This document shows, in pieces, positions 25,080 to 33,310 of a stretch of DNA of 64,000 bases. A program made the position numbers and the translations under genes. The notes beneath the pieces are model-generated. The model did not search any database. It was not told the DNA's origin and worked only from the letters and a program-made list of their open reading frames with translations. Every line of letters begins with the position of its first letter. The stretch's first letter is position 1. This stretch comes from CAVSSX01 sp963730735 (lineage in GTDB: Bacteria > Actinomycetota > Acidimicrobiia > Acidimicrobiales > RAAP-2): positions 186,001 to 250,000 of the forward strand of contig CAVSSX010000012.1 of the NCBI GenBank assembly GCA_963730735.1, given 5' to 3'.

Positions 25080-26143
25080 ACCGAGCCTCCCATTCGCATC
25101 TTGAACTTGGCCCGTCGCATGCGGATCTCGGCCGGCAGCGACGTGAGGCCGCCGGGCAGGATCAGGATGATGACCAGGATGGCGATGGCGTAGACGAGCT
25201 CTTCGTAGTTCTGGTAGCTGTTCAGGATCTGGGGCAGCGCGGTGAGGACGATGGCCCCGATGATCGGGCCCCAGACCATCCCGATGCCGCCGAGCAGGAC
25301 CATGAGCAGGACCAGCAGGGCGATGCTGACGTTGTTCTGGGTCTGGAACGAGGCGATGTCGACGAACCCGGCCGACGAGGCCAGCAGCGCCCCGGCCGCC
25401 CCCATGTACCCGGCGCCCGAGGCGAAGGCGACGATCTGCAGGTAGGCCGTCCGCAGGCCCGAGGTCTGGGCCACCGGGCCCATGTCCCGCACGAACACCA
25501 GGTCACGTTGGGCTGGCGACCGCTCGAACAGGATCAGCAGCGCCGTCCCGATGATGGCGATGGCCACCACCAGGTAGTACTCCTTGGTGTTCGAGTCGAT
25601 CTTGTACCCGAAGAGGTCCGGTTGGGGGATGCCGAACTTGCCCGGGTCACCGCCGGTGAACGAGGTCCAGTTCTCGTAGACGATCAGCATCAACTCGCCG
25701 AAGGCCAAGGTGGCGATGGCGAAGTGGATCAACGGCGAACGGACCAAGAGCAGCTTGGTCAACCCGCCGATGATGGCCGTGACCACCACGGCCAGGAGGA
25801 ACGCCGGGATGAACCCGTGGCTGGGCGCCGCCCACGCATAGACGTAGGCGCCGGTGGCGTAGTAGGCCGGCGTGGCGAAGCTGAACTGCCCGGCCAGGGC
25901 GAACTGGAAGTAGAAGCCCAGCGACAGGATGGAGAACAGCCCGGCGTTGAGGGCGATGTTGTAGCCGTACCCGCTGGTGACCACCAACGGCAGCAGGGCA
26001 GCGATGACCACCGCCCCGGCGAACACCAACCACTGATGCTGCGAGTAGACCCGCGGACGGATCAGCCGGGCCGCGATCTTGTCCGACAGCTCGTGCAGCG
26101 GCTTGGCCGGTTGCTCCGGCACGCCGCCCTCAGTAACGGACAC
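25076..26143 (-). CDS. livM: ABC transporter permease LivM
   Basis: A 355-residue inner-membrane permease with about ten hydrophobic segments. LGFYFQFALAGQFSFATPAYYATGAYVYA and FGELMLIVYENW are typical LivM sequences, and LLGGIGMVWGPIIGAIVL contains the cytoplasmic EAA-like coupling region. It forms the translocation pore with LivH. Its start overlaps the livH stop by 14 bp and its stop overlaps livG by 4 bp. The C-terminal tail is rich in Arg and Met. The substrate is unknown. Confidence 0.92.
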   Translation of the reverse strand: MSVTEGGVPEQPAKPLHELSDKIAARLIRPRVYSQHQWLVFAGAVVIAALLPLVVTSGYGYNIALNAGLFSILSLGFYFQFALAGQFSFATPAYYATGAYVYAWAAPSHGFIPAFLLAVVVTAIIGGLTKLLLVRSPLIHFAIATLAFGELMLIVYENWTSFTGGDPGKFGIPQPDLFGYKIDSNTKEYYLVVAIAIIGTALLILFERSPAQRDLVFVRDMGPVAQTSGLRTAYLQIVAFASGAGYMGAAGALLASSAGFVDIASFQTQNNVSIALLVLLMVLLGGIGMVWGPIIGAIVLTALPQILNSYQNYEELVYAIAILVIILILPGGLTSLPAEIRMRRAKFKMRMGGSV

Positions 26144-27005
26144 CGACGGTCGCCTTCACGAGGCCCTCGGGCCGGAACACCAGGACCACCAGAAGGATGA
26201 TGTAGGGGTAGGCCTCGTTCCAGTTGGGCGAGACGTACCCACCGAGCAGCTGCTGGACGACGCCCACGCCGATGGCGGCGCCCATGGCCCCACCGACCCG
26301 GTCGAAGCCGCCCAGCACCACGGCGGCGAAGGACGCCAGCATCAGGCCGAACCCGAGGGTGGGCGACGCCGAGAGGATCGGGGCGATCATCAGGCCGCCG
26401 ATGGACGCCACCGCGGCCGAGAGGCCGAACATGATCATGGTCAGCCGCCCGGCCCGGATGCCCTGGAGGGTGGCCGCCTCACGGTCCGAGGAGACGGCCC
26501 GCACCTGCCGGCCGAGGGCCGTCCGCTGCAGCATGAACTGGATGATGATGAACACCACCGCGGTGACGATGATGACGAGGACGTCCTGGTACGGGATGGC
26601 CGCACCGAAGAGGTGCCAGACGCCGCTGCCGAACGGGGCGGGGAGGGGCCGGGGGGTGTTGGTGAAGATGAGCCCGATGACCGATTCGATGAGCAGCGAG
26701 AGGGCGAACGTCGAGATGACGATCGCCAAGAGTGGTCGTTTTCGTAACGGTGCGTACCCGATCCGCTCGACGACCACGCCCACGGCGAACGACATGATGA
26801 TCGCCCCGATGTAGGCCAGCGCCGTCGGCAGGTGCAGGTCGACCAGCAGCCAGATCCCGAAGTAGGCCCCGAGGGTCAGCAGGTCGCCCTGGGCGAAGTT
26901 GACCACGCCGGTGGTCTTGAAGAGGAGGACGACGCCCAGGGCCACGAGGCCGGCGATGGCGCCGTCGGTGATACCCGAGAACAGAATGGAAATGAAGCGA
27001 GACAT
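26130..27005 (-). CDS. livH: ABC transporter permease LivH
   Basis: A 291-residue permease, first gene of the livHMGF unit. ISGITDGAIAGLVALGVVLLF-like residues (SGITDGAIAGLVALGVVLLF), VVNFAQGDLLTLGAYFG and VLGGFDRVGGAMGAAIGVGVV are strong LivH hallmarks. It forms the pore with LivM. No periplasmic-type binding protein (LivK) lies upstream or downstream within the window, so the solute receptor must be encoded elsewhere. The ATG at 27005 is followed upstream by a 390-bp non-coding region that should contain the operon promoter. Confidence 0.92.
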   Translation of the reverse strand: MSRFISILFSGITDGAIAGLVALGVVLLFKTTGVVNFAQGDLLTLGAYFGIWLLVDLHLPTALAYIGAIIMSFAVGVVVERIGYAPLRKRPLLAIVISTFALSLLIESVIGLIFTNTPRPLPAPFGSGVWHLFGAAIPYQDVLVIIVTAVVFIIIQFMLQRTALGRQVRAVSSDREAATLQGIRAGRLTMIMFGLSAAVASIGGLMIAPILSASPTLGFGLMLASFAAVVLGGFDRVGGAMGAAIGVGVVQQLLGGYVSPNWNEAYPYIILLVVLVFRPEGLVKATVGVRY

Positions 27006-27395
27006 GCCGTCCTCAGTTGGCCCGGCGCGGTCTAGACAACTGCATTCCCATTGGGTATCCCCCCATTCGCCCGGCCGTGAGGGCCCTTCCCGTCTAGGAC
27101 CGAGCCATTCTGACTGCGGCCCCTGGCCCCGTCAAGATCAGCCTGACAACGCTGTCTCTCCGGCCGCCAACTGCGTGGCCCCACCACCTCGGCCGGGCCA
27201 CCCCCCCAACGCCGGTTGACAATTTCCCGACGTTGACCAGCGACTTTACCAGCTTGCCCACTCGTGAGCTTGTGAACCAGGTAACGAATGAGGCGGCGGA
27301 CGAAGCCCCTCAGACTCCGATCTGAGCGGTCATTCGACAGGCCGGGAGACTCGGTCATCAGAAAACCCCCGGGGGCGTCGTCTACCGTCTCGCCC
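27006..27395. other. 390-bp divergent intergenic region
   Basis: No credible gene is seen. It separates livH (minus) from an alpha/beta hydrolase (plus). It holds CTGACAACGCTGTCTCTC (27143-27160), which resembles 2473-2490 and includes GACA-ACGC-TGTC, a perfect short inverted repeat. It also has a TTGACA at 27216-27221 without a clear -10, and the inverted repeat CTCAGA/TCTGAG at 27309-27326. Confidence 0.5.
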
Positions 27396-28118
27396 ATGCC
27401 CGTCACCCACGTGCTCATCCACGGCTCGGGCCACACGGCGCGGGTGTGGGACGAGGTGGTGCCGCGGCTCGAGGACCCGGCCCGGACCGTCGATCTGCCC
27501 GGCCGCCGGCACCGGCCGGCCGACCTGACCGAGGGGACGATCGAACGGTCGGCGGCGGTGGTGGTGGACGAGGTCGTCGCCCTCCCCCCGGGCCCGGTGC
27601 TCCTGGTGGCCCACTCCTCGGGTGGGCTGCTCCTGCCGGCGGTGGCCGCCCGGCTCGGGGACCGCGTGGTGCACCTGGTCTTCGTGGCCGGTCTCATCGC
27701 CCCCGACGGGCGGCCGGTGAGCGAGCTCGTCTTCCCCGACGACCCCGACGGCAGCCGGGCGACCCTCGACGAGTTGTGCGCCACCCACCGGGGCACGACC
27801 TTCGGCGGTCTGGTCGACGGCGAAGTCCCCACGCCGACCGACCTCTCCGTCACCGAGGACACCCGGTTGGCCGGGGCCATCGAGTCCCTGACCCTCATGT
27901 ACCAGCCCGTGTCGTGGCGGGGCGTGTCGCCCTCGCTCCCCCGGACCTTCGTCGCCTGTCGTCGCGACCCGATCCAGCCACCCGACCTGCAGGCCCGGCT
28001 GGTGGCGGCGGCGGGCGCCGACGACGTGGTCGAGCTCGACGCCGACCACACCCCGGCCCTCAGCGCCCCGGTCGAGCTGGCCGCCGTGTTGAACCGGGTC
28101 GCCGCCGCCTACCGCTGA
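27396..28118 (+). CDS. Alpha/beta-hydrolase
   Basis: A 240-residue hydrolase. The ATG at 27396 begins MPVTHVLIHGSGHTARVWDEVV, with the oxyanion HGSG motif at residues 9-12. The nucleophile elbow is VAHSSGG, with Ser as nucleophile, and the C-terminal ELDADHTPALSAP supplies the catalytic His. A longer frame from 27288 lacks hydrolase similarity. It probably hydrolyses an ester or thioester. Its last 10 bp overlap the convergent thioesterase gene, so the two transcripts end inside each other. Confidence 0.88.
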   Translation: MPVTHVLIHGSGHTARVWDEVVPRLEDPARTVDLPGRRHRPADLTEGTIERSAAVVVDEVVALPPGPVLLVAHSSGGLLLPAVAARLGDRVVHLVFVAGLIAPDGRPVSELVFPDDPDGSRATLDELCATHRGTTFGGLVDGEVPTPTDLSVTEDTRLAGAIESLTLMYQPVSWRGVSPSLPRTFVACRRDPIQPPDLQARLVAAAGADDVVELDADHTPALSAPVELAAVLNRVAAAYR

Positions 28119-28858
28119 CGGCCGGCCTCGGCCGGGGCCAGGCGGGCCACGGCGACGGTCGTCGCCCGGTCGTGGTTGCCCGGGTCGGTGACGTCCACCC
28201 GCACCGTGTCCTCGTTCAGCCGGGTGGTGGTGGTCACGGCCGGCCCGACCCGGATCCCCGAGAGGTAGCGGCACTCGAGGTCGAGCACCCGGCGACCGGT
28301 CAGCGACTCGGCCGCCGCCTCGGCCAGGACGGCCAGCACCCCGCCCTGGATGGTGCCCGAGGGCTGGTTGACGTAGGCCCCCCGGGCCACCTCGAGGACG
28401 CCCGGGGCGCGCTCGGCGATCCCGAGCGCCTCGACGATGGGCGCGGCCATGACCCCCTCGGGGTGCTGGGACCGGGGCAGCAGGTCGATGACGTCGCTCG
28501 GGCGGGGCGAGGCCACGAAGGTGGCGTGGGAGAAGGCCACCAGGGTGCCGGCGGGATCCCGGAACTCGCAGTCGGCGACCGTCGTCGTCCGCCCGGTCTT
28601 GGCGATGCGCCCCACGATGTCGATCCGGTCGGACCCGACGTCGCCCAGGATCCGGGCCGTCAGGTCGACGGTCAGGGCCAAGCTCGGGGCCACCACCTGG
28701 CCGGCCAGGACACCGGTCCACACGTCCGAGAGGGTGGCCAGCACCGACACCCGGATCTGGTCGGTGCCGGGCACCCGCACCGGCTCGGTGACGTCGACCC
28801 ACCCGAGGGCCAGGTCGCCCTCGACCCGCATGTGGTAGCCGAGGTCCTGGAGGAACAT
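28109..28858 (-). CDS. Double-hotdog acyl-CoA thioesterase (N-terminus possibly frameshifted)
   Basis: About 249 residues with two hotdog modules. In the N-terminal half, PSLALTVDLTARIL and VADCEFRDPAGTLVAFSHATFV make the first; VNQPSGTIQGGVLAVLAEAAAE and ECRYLSGIRVG make a PaaI-like second. PaaI-type enzymes hydrolyse CoA esters, limiting CoA sequestration. The ATG at 28858 has a weak ribosome site. In the same frame upstream the sequence reads REIDADGR, which looks like protein, and dropping one base of GGGG at 28886-28889 would join it to an ATG at 28892. The true start may thus be 28892. It is the last gene of the crotonase run. Confidence 0.75.
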   Translation of the reverse strand: MFLQDLGYHMRVEGDLALGWVDVTEPVRVPGTDQIRVSVLATLSDVWTGVLAGQVVAPSLALTVDLTARILGDVGSDRIDIVGRIAKTGRTTTVADCEFRDPAGTLVAFSHATFVASPRPSDVIDLLPRSQHPEGVMAAPIVEALGIAERAPGVLEVARGAYVNQPSGTIQGGVLAVLAEAAAESLTGRRVLDLECRYLSGIRVGPAVTTTTRLNEDTVRVDVTDPGNHDRATTVAVARLAPAEAGRQR

Positions 28859-28942
28859 CCGCCCGTCGGCGTCGATCTCGCGTGTGGGGCATGGTTGCGA
28901 AGGGTGCGCGGTTCCCGGCCGCCACCCGGCGGCCGGCGAGGG

Positions 28943-29863
28943 CTACTTCTTGACCGGTTCGGGCGCCCGGACGAGGTTGGGCACGGCCGGGACCACCGGG
29001 GCTGCCGTCTTCCAGTCGGGCACACCGTGCTCGGGCTTGCCCCGGGCGGAGTGGTCGTCGTTGACCTCGGCCCAGTGCGAGTGGTTCAGCTGGTGCAGGG
29101 TGAAGCAGGCCTGCAGGGCGTTGAAGAAGCCCATGTTGTCGACGGTCTGGTTCACCGACTCCTTGATCAGCAACGAGGTGACCGTGGGCCGCTCGGCGAT
29201 GCGCCGGGCGTAGGCCAGGGTCTGCTCGGCCAGCTCGTCCTCGCTGAAGAGCTTGGTGACCATGCCGATCCGGTGGGCCTCCTCGGCCGAGATCGAGTCG
29301 CCGGTGAGCATGAGCTCCTTGGCCCGGCGGGGCCCGAACTCCCAGGGGTGGGCGAAGTACTCCATGCCGCACATGCCGAGGCGCACGCCGACCGGGTCGG
29401 CGAACTTGGCCGTGTCGGCGGCGATGATCAGGTCACAGGCCCACATCAGCATGAGGCCGGCGGCGTAGACGGTGCCGTGGACCTGGGCCAGGGTGATCTT
29501 GCGCAGGTTCCGCCAGCGCATGGTGTTTTGGTAGAAGTAGTGCCACTCCTGGAGCATGCGCTTCTCGGCGCCCTCCCGGCTCCCGCCGTTGGTCCGGGCC
29601 GAGATGTGCTGGTCGGGACCGGGCGTGTACTCGAGCATGGCCTGGGCCGAGCCCAGGTCGTGGCCCGAGGAGAACATCGGGCCCATCCCGCCCAGGATGA
29701 CCACCCGCACGTTGTCGTCGGCCTCGGCGGCCAAGAAGGCGTCGTTCAGGTCGACCAGCAGGCCGCGGCTCTGGGCGTTACGGGTGTCGGGGCGGTTCAG
29801 CAGGATCCGGACGATCCGGCCCTCGTCCAGCTCCTCGTAGGTGACGAACTTGTACTCCGGCAT
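28943..29863 (-). CDS. Enoyl-CoA hydratase/isomerase family protein, tandem copy 1
   Basis: A 306-residue crotonase. MFSSGHDLGSAQAML is the CoA/oxyanion loop; VHGTVYAAGLMLMWACDLIIAADTAKFADP is the second. The first catalytic Glu of classic hydratase is absent, and a Glu occurs in GMCGMEYFAHPWEFG. A 30-residue insertion with SREGAEKRMLQEWHYFYQNTMRW near 100 is unusual for the family and may shape a bulky pocket. DNA from 29066 to 29873 appears identical to copy 2, but the last 41 codons differ in several residues (for example EVNDDHSARGKPEHG against ELNDDGWAAGKPEQG). Confidence 0.88.
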   Translation of the reverse strand: MPEYKFVTYEELDEGRIVRILLNRPDTRNAQSRGLLVDLNDAFLAAEADDNVRVVILGGMGPMFSSGHDLGSAQAMLEYTPGPDQHISARTNGGSREGAEKRMLQEWHYFYQNTMRWRNLRKITLAQVHGTVYAAGLMLMWACDLIIAADTAKFADPVGVRLGMCGMEYFAHPWEFGPRRAKELMLTGDSISAEEAHRIGMVTKLFSEDELAEQTLAYARRIAERPTVTSLLIKESVNQTVDNMGFFNALQACFTLHQLNHSHWAEVNDDHSARGKPEHGVPDWKTAAPVVPAVPNLVRAPEPVKK

Positions 29864-29873
29864 GGCTACTCCT
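29066..29873. repeat. Direct repeat, copy 1 (808 bp)
   Basis: By reading both stretches, 29066-29873 and 30050-30857 are identical base for base over about 808 bp, offset 984 bp. Identity ends about ten bases past the start codon on one side and about 41 codons before the stop on the other. This marks a recent tandem duplication or gene conversion. Confidence 0.85.
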
Positions 29874-29926
29874 TCGGGCGTGACCGTCCGGTCGCCGGGG
29901 CCGAGCGCCCCGGCGACCGGTCGCGG

Positions 29927-30847
29927 CTACTTCTTGACCGGGTCGGGCGAGCGGACCAGGTTGGCCACCGCCGGGACGACCGGCGGGGCGGTCTTCCAGT
30001 CGGGCACGCCCTGCTCGGGCTTGCCGGCCGCCCAACCGTCGTCGTTCAGCTCGGCCCAGTGCGAGTGGTTCAGCTGGTGCAGGGTGAAGCAGGCCTGCAG
30101 GGCGTTGAAGAAGCCCATGTTGTCGACGGTCTGGTTCACCGACTCCTTGATCAGCAACGAGGTGACCGTGGGCCGCTCGGCGATGCGCCGGGCGTAGGCC
30201 AGGGTCTGCTCGGCCAGCTCGTCCTCGCTGAAGAGCTTGGTGACCATGCCGATCCGGTGGGCCTCCTCGGCCGAGATCGAGTCGCCGGTGAGCATGAGCT
30301 CCTTGGCCCGGCGGGGCCCGAACTCCCAGGGGTGGGCGAAGTACTCCATGCCGCACATGCCGAGGCGCACGCCGACCGGGTCGGCGAACTTGGCCGTGTC
30401 GGCGGCGATGATCAGGTCACAGGCCCACATCAGCATGAGGCCGGCGGCGTAGACGGTGCCGTGGACCTGGGCCAGGGTGATCTTGCGCAGGTTCCGCCAG
30501 CGCATGGTGTTTTGGTAGAAGTAGTGCCACTCCTGGAGCATGCGCTTCTCGGCGCCCTCCCGGCTCCCGCCGTTGGTCCGGGCCGAGATGTGCTGGTCGG
30601 GACCGGGCGTGTACTCGAGCATGGCCTGGGCCGAGCCCAGGTCGTGGCCCGAGGAGAACATCGGGCCCATCCCGCCCAGGATGACCACCCGCACGTTGTC
30701 GTCGGCCTCGGCGGCCAAGAAGGCGTCGTTCAGGTCGACCAGCAGGCCGCGGCTCTGGGCGTTACGGGTGTCGGGGCGGTTCAGCAGGATCCGGACGATC
30801 CGGCCCTCGTCCAGCTCCTCGTAGGTGACGAACTTGTACTCCGGCAT
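29927..30847 (-). CDS. Enoyl-CoA hydratase/isomerase family protein, tandem copy 2
   Basis: A 306-residue crotonase that equals copy 1 over its first 265 residues. Start at 30847 by homology with copy 1; an in-frame start at 30862 would add MRGVA. The differing C-terminal end reads WAELNDDGWAAGKPEQGVPDWK and ends LVRSPDPVKK, against LVRAPEPVKK in copy 1. The C-terminal helix of crotonases covers the neighbouring subunit's active site, so the two copies could differ in specificity while sharing a core. Possible mixed trimers are speculation. It lies 63 bp upstream of copy 1. Confidence 0.88.
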   Translation of the reverse strand: MPEYKFVTYEELDEGRIVRILLNRPDTRNAQSRGLLVDLNDAFLAAEADDNVRVVILGGMGPMFSSGHDLGSAQAMLEYTPGPDQHISARTNGGSREGAEKRMLQEWHYFYQNTMRWRNLRKITLAQVHGTVYAAGLMLMWACDLIIAADTAKFADPVGVRLGMCGMEYFAHPWEFGPRRAKELMLTGDSISAEEAHRIGMVTKLFSEDELAEQTLAYARRIAERPTVTSLLIKESVNQTVDNMGFFNALQACFTLHQLNHSHWAELNDDGWAAGKPEQGVPDWKTAPPVVPAVANLVRSPDPVKK

Positions 30848-30857
30848 GGCTACTCCT
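30050..30857. repeat. Direct repeat, copy 2 (808 bp)
   Basis: Partner of the repeat at 29066-29873. The two flanking sequences outside it (ACCGTCGTCGTTCAG here, GTGGTCGTCGTTGAC there on the plus strand) are related but not identical, so older homology extends beyond the exact block. Confidence 0.85.
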
Positions 30858-30936
30858 CTCAACAGTGGTGGTTCGGTCTCGTACGTCGCCCGGTGGCGGG
30901 CGGTGCGTCAGTGTCGGTGAGCAGTGCCCGGTGAAG

Positions 30937-31734
30937 TCAGTGTCCGGTGAAGTGCGGGTCGCGCTTCTCGATGAAGGCGGCGGACGCCTCCTTGAAGTCG
31001 TCGCTCAGGAAGGTGACCCCCTCGAGGGCCAGCCCGAACTCCAGGATCAGGTCGAGGCGCTCCCGCAGGATCTGGTTGACGGCCTTCTTGGTCCACTTGA
31101 GGGCCAGCGTCGGCCCGTCGGCCAGCCGCCGGGCCAGCGCCTCGGCCTCGGCCAGCAGCTGGTCGGCCGGCACCGCCTTGTGGATCATCCCCATGGCCGC
31201 CGCGTCGGCCCCGCTGACCCGGTCCCCGGTCAGCAGGTGGTACTTGGCCTTGCCGAAGGGCATCAGGAGCGGCCAGAGCACGGCGCCGCCGTCGCCGGCC
31301 ACGATGCCCACGTGGACATGGGTGTCGGCGAAGACGGCGTCCTCGGCGGCGATCACGATGTCGGTGAACAGGGCGATGGTCGCCCCGAGGCCCAGGGCGT
31401 AGCCGTGGACGGCCGAGACGATGGGCTGCTGGATCTCGAGCATCTCGTAGAGCAGGTCCTTGCTCTTGAGCAGCGAGGCCACCCGCTCGCCCGAGGACTG
31501 CTCGTTCTCGCTCATCTCCTTGATGTCGCCGCCGACGCAGAAGGCCCGGCCCTCGCCCTTCAAGAGGATGGCGCCCACCGAGTCGTCGTTGCGGACCAGG
31601 GAGATGATCCCGTCGAGGTCCTCGTGGAGGCCACCACCGACGGCGTTCATGCGCTCGGGACGGTTCAACGTCACCGTCAGCAGCCGACCCTCCTGTACCG
31701 CCAGGACCTTCTCGAAGCCGCTGTAGTCAGCCAC
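30937..31734 (-). CDS. Enoyl-CoA hydratase/isomerase family protein
   Basis: A 265-residue crotonase distinct from the tandem pair. GEGRAFCVGGDIKEMSE forms the oxyanion loop, HGYALGLGATIALFTDIVIAAEDAVFAD the core and HVGIVAGDGGAVLWPLLM the second active-site segment, where Asp replaces the usual Glu. The Asp form is common in crotonases that are not simple hydratases. The ATG at 31734 has GAGGGGGAG upstream, and an operator-like element at 31772-31789. It starts the crotonase part of the minus-strand run after the LLM gene. Confidence 0.88.
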   Translation of the reverse strand: MADYSGFEKVLAVQEGRLLTVTLNRPERMNAVGGGLHEDLDGIISLVRNDDSVGAILLKGEGRAFCVGGDIKEMSENEQSSGERVASLLKSKDLLYEMLEIQQPIVSAVHGYALGLGATIALFTDIVIAAEDAVFADTHVHVGIVAGDGGAVLWPLLMPFGKAKYHLLTGDRVSGADAAAMGMIHKAVPADQLLAEAEALARRLADGPTLALKWTKKAVNQILRERLDLILEFGLALEGVTFLSDDFKEASAAFIEKRDPHFTGH

Positions 31735-31771
31735 GCCTCTACTCCCCCTCGTTCCACCCGCCGTTCGCCAT

Positions 31772-31789
31772 AACGTGACGAACGCGTCT
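31772..31789. promoter_or_regulatory. Second copy of the AACGTGAC...CGTCT element
   Basis: AACGTGACGAACGCGTCT matches 16171-16188 at 14 of 18 positions, lies 38 bp before the ATG of the crotonase gene, and has the same orientation relative to the gene as the other copy. Its inverted-repeat symmetry is weaker. Confidence 0.42.
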
Positions 31790-31851
31790 CGTCCGCTGGC
31801 ACCTTACCCATCCCGACCGGTCCCCGCCTGCTGACGGGGACCGGTCGACGG

Positions 31852-32715
31852 TCACAACTTGGTGATCACCTCGTCGGCGAACCGCTTGGTGAACTCCTTG
31901 GCGCCGTCGGGCGTGACCCGCCCGTCGACCGGGGGCGCCGACACCAGGATCCGGGTGACCCCGAGGTCCCGGGCCCGCCGGATGGTGTCGAGGTCGGTCC
32001 CGACCCCGACGGTGAACTCGAAGGCCTGGCCCTCCCGCCCGGCCTCGCGGCGGTGGTCGTTGATGACGGCCATCTTGGCCGCCAGCTCGTCCAGGTCCTT
32101 GGAGCCGATCTCGATCCACCCGTCGCCCAGCCGGCCCGCCCGGCGCAGGGCCGCCTTCGACGTCCCGCCGATCTCGATGGGGATGTTGGGCTTCTGGAGG
32201 GTCTTCGGGGCGAACTTCACCGGGCCGAAGTCGTAGAACTCACCGTGGTGCTCGATCGTGTCCTCGGTCCACAGCTCGCGCAGGATGCCCATGATCTCGT
32301 CCATGCGCTTGCCCCGGTTGTGGAAGTCCTGGCCCACGGCCTCGAACTCACCCTCGAGCCAACCCACGCCGGCGCCGAGCGTCACCCGACCACCCGAGAT
32401 CCGGTCGAGGGTCACCAGCGCCCGGGCCGTCGGGATGGGGTGGCGCAACGGCAGGATGAACACGTTGGTGGCCAGGCGGATGGTCTCGGTGGCGTTGGCC
32501 ACCGCGCCGAGGGCCACCCAGGCGTCGAACATCGGCGTGTCCGAGACGATCGGGGGGAAGCCCGAGTCCGAGTAGGGATAGGTCGGCGGCACGTCGGCCG
32601 GGAGCACCAGGTGCTCGGGCACCCACACCGACTCGAAGCCGTTCTGCTCGGCCGTCTGGGCGATCGTGGCGTAGTGCCTCGGTCCGATCCCGAAGAACGG
32701 TAGGCCAAACTTCAT
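31852..32715 (-). CDS. LLM-class F420-dependent oxidoreductase
   Basis: A 287-residue luciferase-like protein of the TIGR03619 type. MKFGLPFFGIGP starts the barrel; EQNGFESVWVPEHLVLP, NVFILPLRHPIPTARALVTLD, GGRVTLGAGVGWLEGEFEAVG and IPIEIGGTSKAALRRAGRLGDGW are the diagnostic segments. It should carry out F420-dependent hydride transfer on a ketone, alcohol or unsaturated acyl compound. Its ATG (32715-32713) overlaps the TGA of the DUF35 gene (ATGA), so it is translationally coupled to the thiolase-like/DUF35 pair. That physical link suggests that oxidoreductase and putative aldolase act in sequence. Confidence 0.88.
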   Translation of the reverse strand: MKFGLPFFGIGPRHYATIAQTAEQNGFESVWVPEHLVLPADVPPTYPYSDSGFPPIVSDTPMFDAWVALGAVANATETIRLATNVFILPLRHPIPTARALVTLDRISGGRVTLGAGVGWLEGEFEAVGQDFHNRGKRMDEIMGILRELWTEDTIEHHGEFYDFGPVKFAPKTLQKPNIPIEIGGTSKAALRRAGRLGDGWIEIGSKDLDELAAKMAVINDHRREAGREGQAFEFTVGVGTDLDTIRRARDLGVTRILVSAPPVDGRVTPDGAKEFTKRFADEVITKL

Positions 32716-33306
32716 CGGTCCCTCCCTTGCGGGGCCCCCGGGGCCCCCTCGTACGACGTGGTTGTCGATGGTGTCACCCGTGGGCTCAGGGGGCCCGCCA
32801 CGGCTCGTGGGCCGGCGGCTCGTCGCTCAGGCGCGAACTGCGGCAGGGCGAAGTCGTCGTCGAGGTTCACGAAGGTGACCTCGACCCGCTTGCCGATGGC
32901 CACCTGGTCCTCGTCCTCGGGCCGGGTGGGGTCGTCCGCGGCGCACCAGGTTGGTCATGAGCCGCAGCGAGATGGTCTCGTCCTCCAGGCCCCAGCGCCA
33001 CTGGACCTGTCGCTGCTCGTCCAGCTCGACCAGGACCACCGGGTAGGGCACCCAGTCCCGGAAGGCCGGCTGGATGGCCTGGGTGACGATCTCGTAGCTG
33101 AAGATGGTCCCCTTGCCGCTCACCGGCTCCCACGTCCAGTCGCCCGACGTGCAGAACGGGCACGCCGCACCGATGATCCCCCGCAAGAGCGTGCACGACC
33201 CACAGCGCTGCACGACGAGGCGACCCTGCCGGGCCGCCTCGTAGTAGCCCCGGTGCTCGGAGTCGGTCGGCTGGACCTCGAGGATCAGGTTCATGTACTC
33301 GGCCAC
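32712..33306 (-). CDS. DUF35 zinc-ribbon/OB-fold protein (frameshifted)
   Basis: About 197 residues after removing one base near 32936-32946. Cys35, Cys38, Cys49 and Cys52 form the zinc ribbon, and the OB-fold includes IFSYEIVTQAIQPAFRDWVPYPVVLVELDE. The first frame ends the homology at LRLMTNLV; the second continues with DDPTRPEDEDQVAIGKRVEVTFVNLDDDFALPQF and reaches a stop that overlaps the next start. GTG start at 33306; an ATG at 33294 is the alternative. It is the expected partner of the thiolase-like protein whose gene ends four bases upstream. The C-terminal 30 residues are Pro/Thr-rich and may be a tail. Confidence 0.82.
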
Positions 33307-33310
33307 GGCC

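Noticed and set aside
27446..30934. A 1162-codon open frame on the plus strand
   Set aside because: It is antisense to the thioesterase and crotonase genes, its residues are Gly/Arg/Val-rich without motifs, and the two tandem copies repeat inside it. It is a GC-skewed shadow frame.
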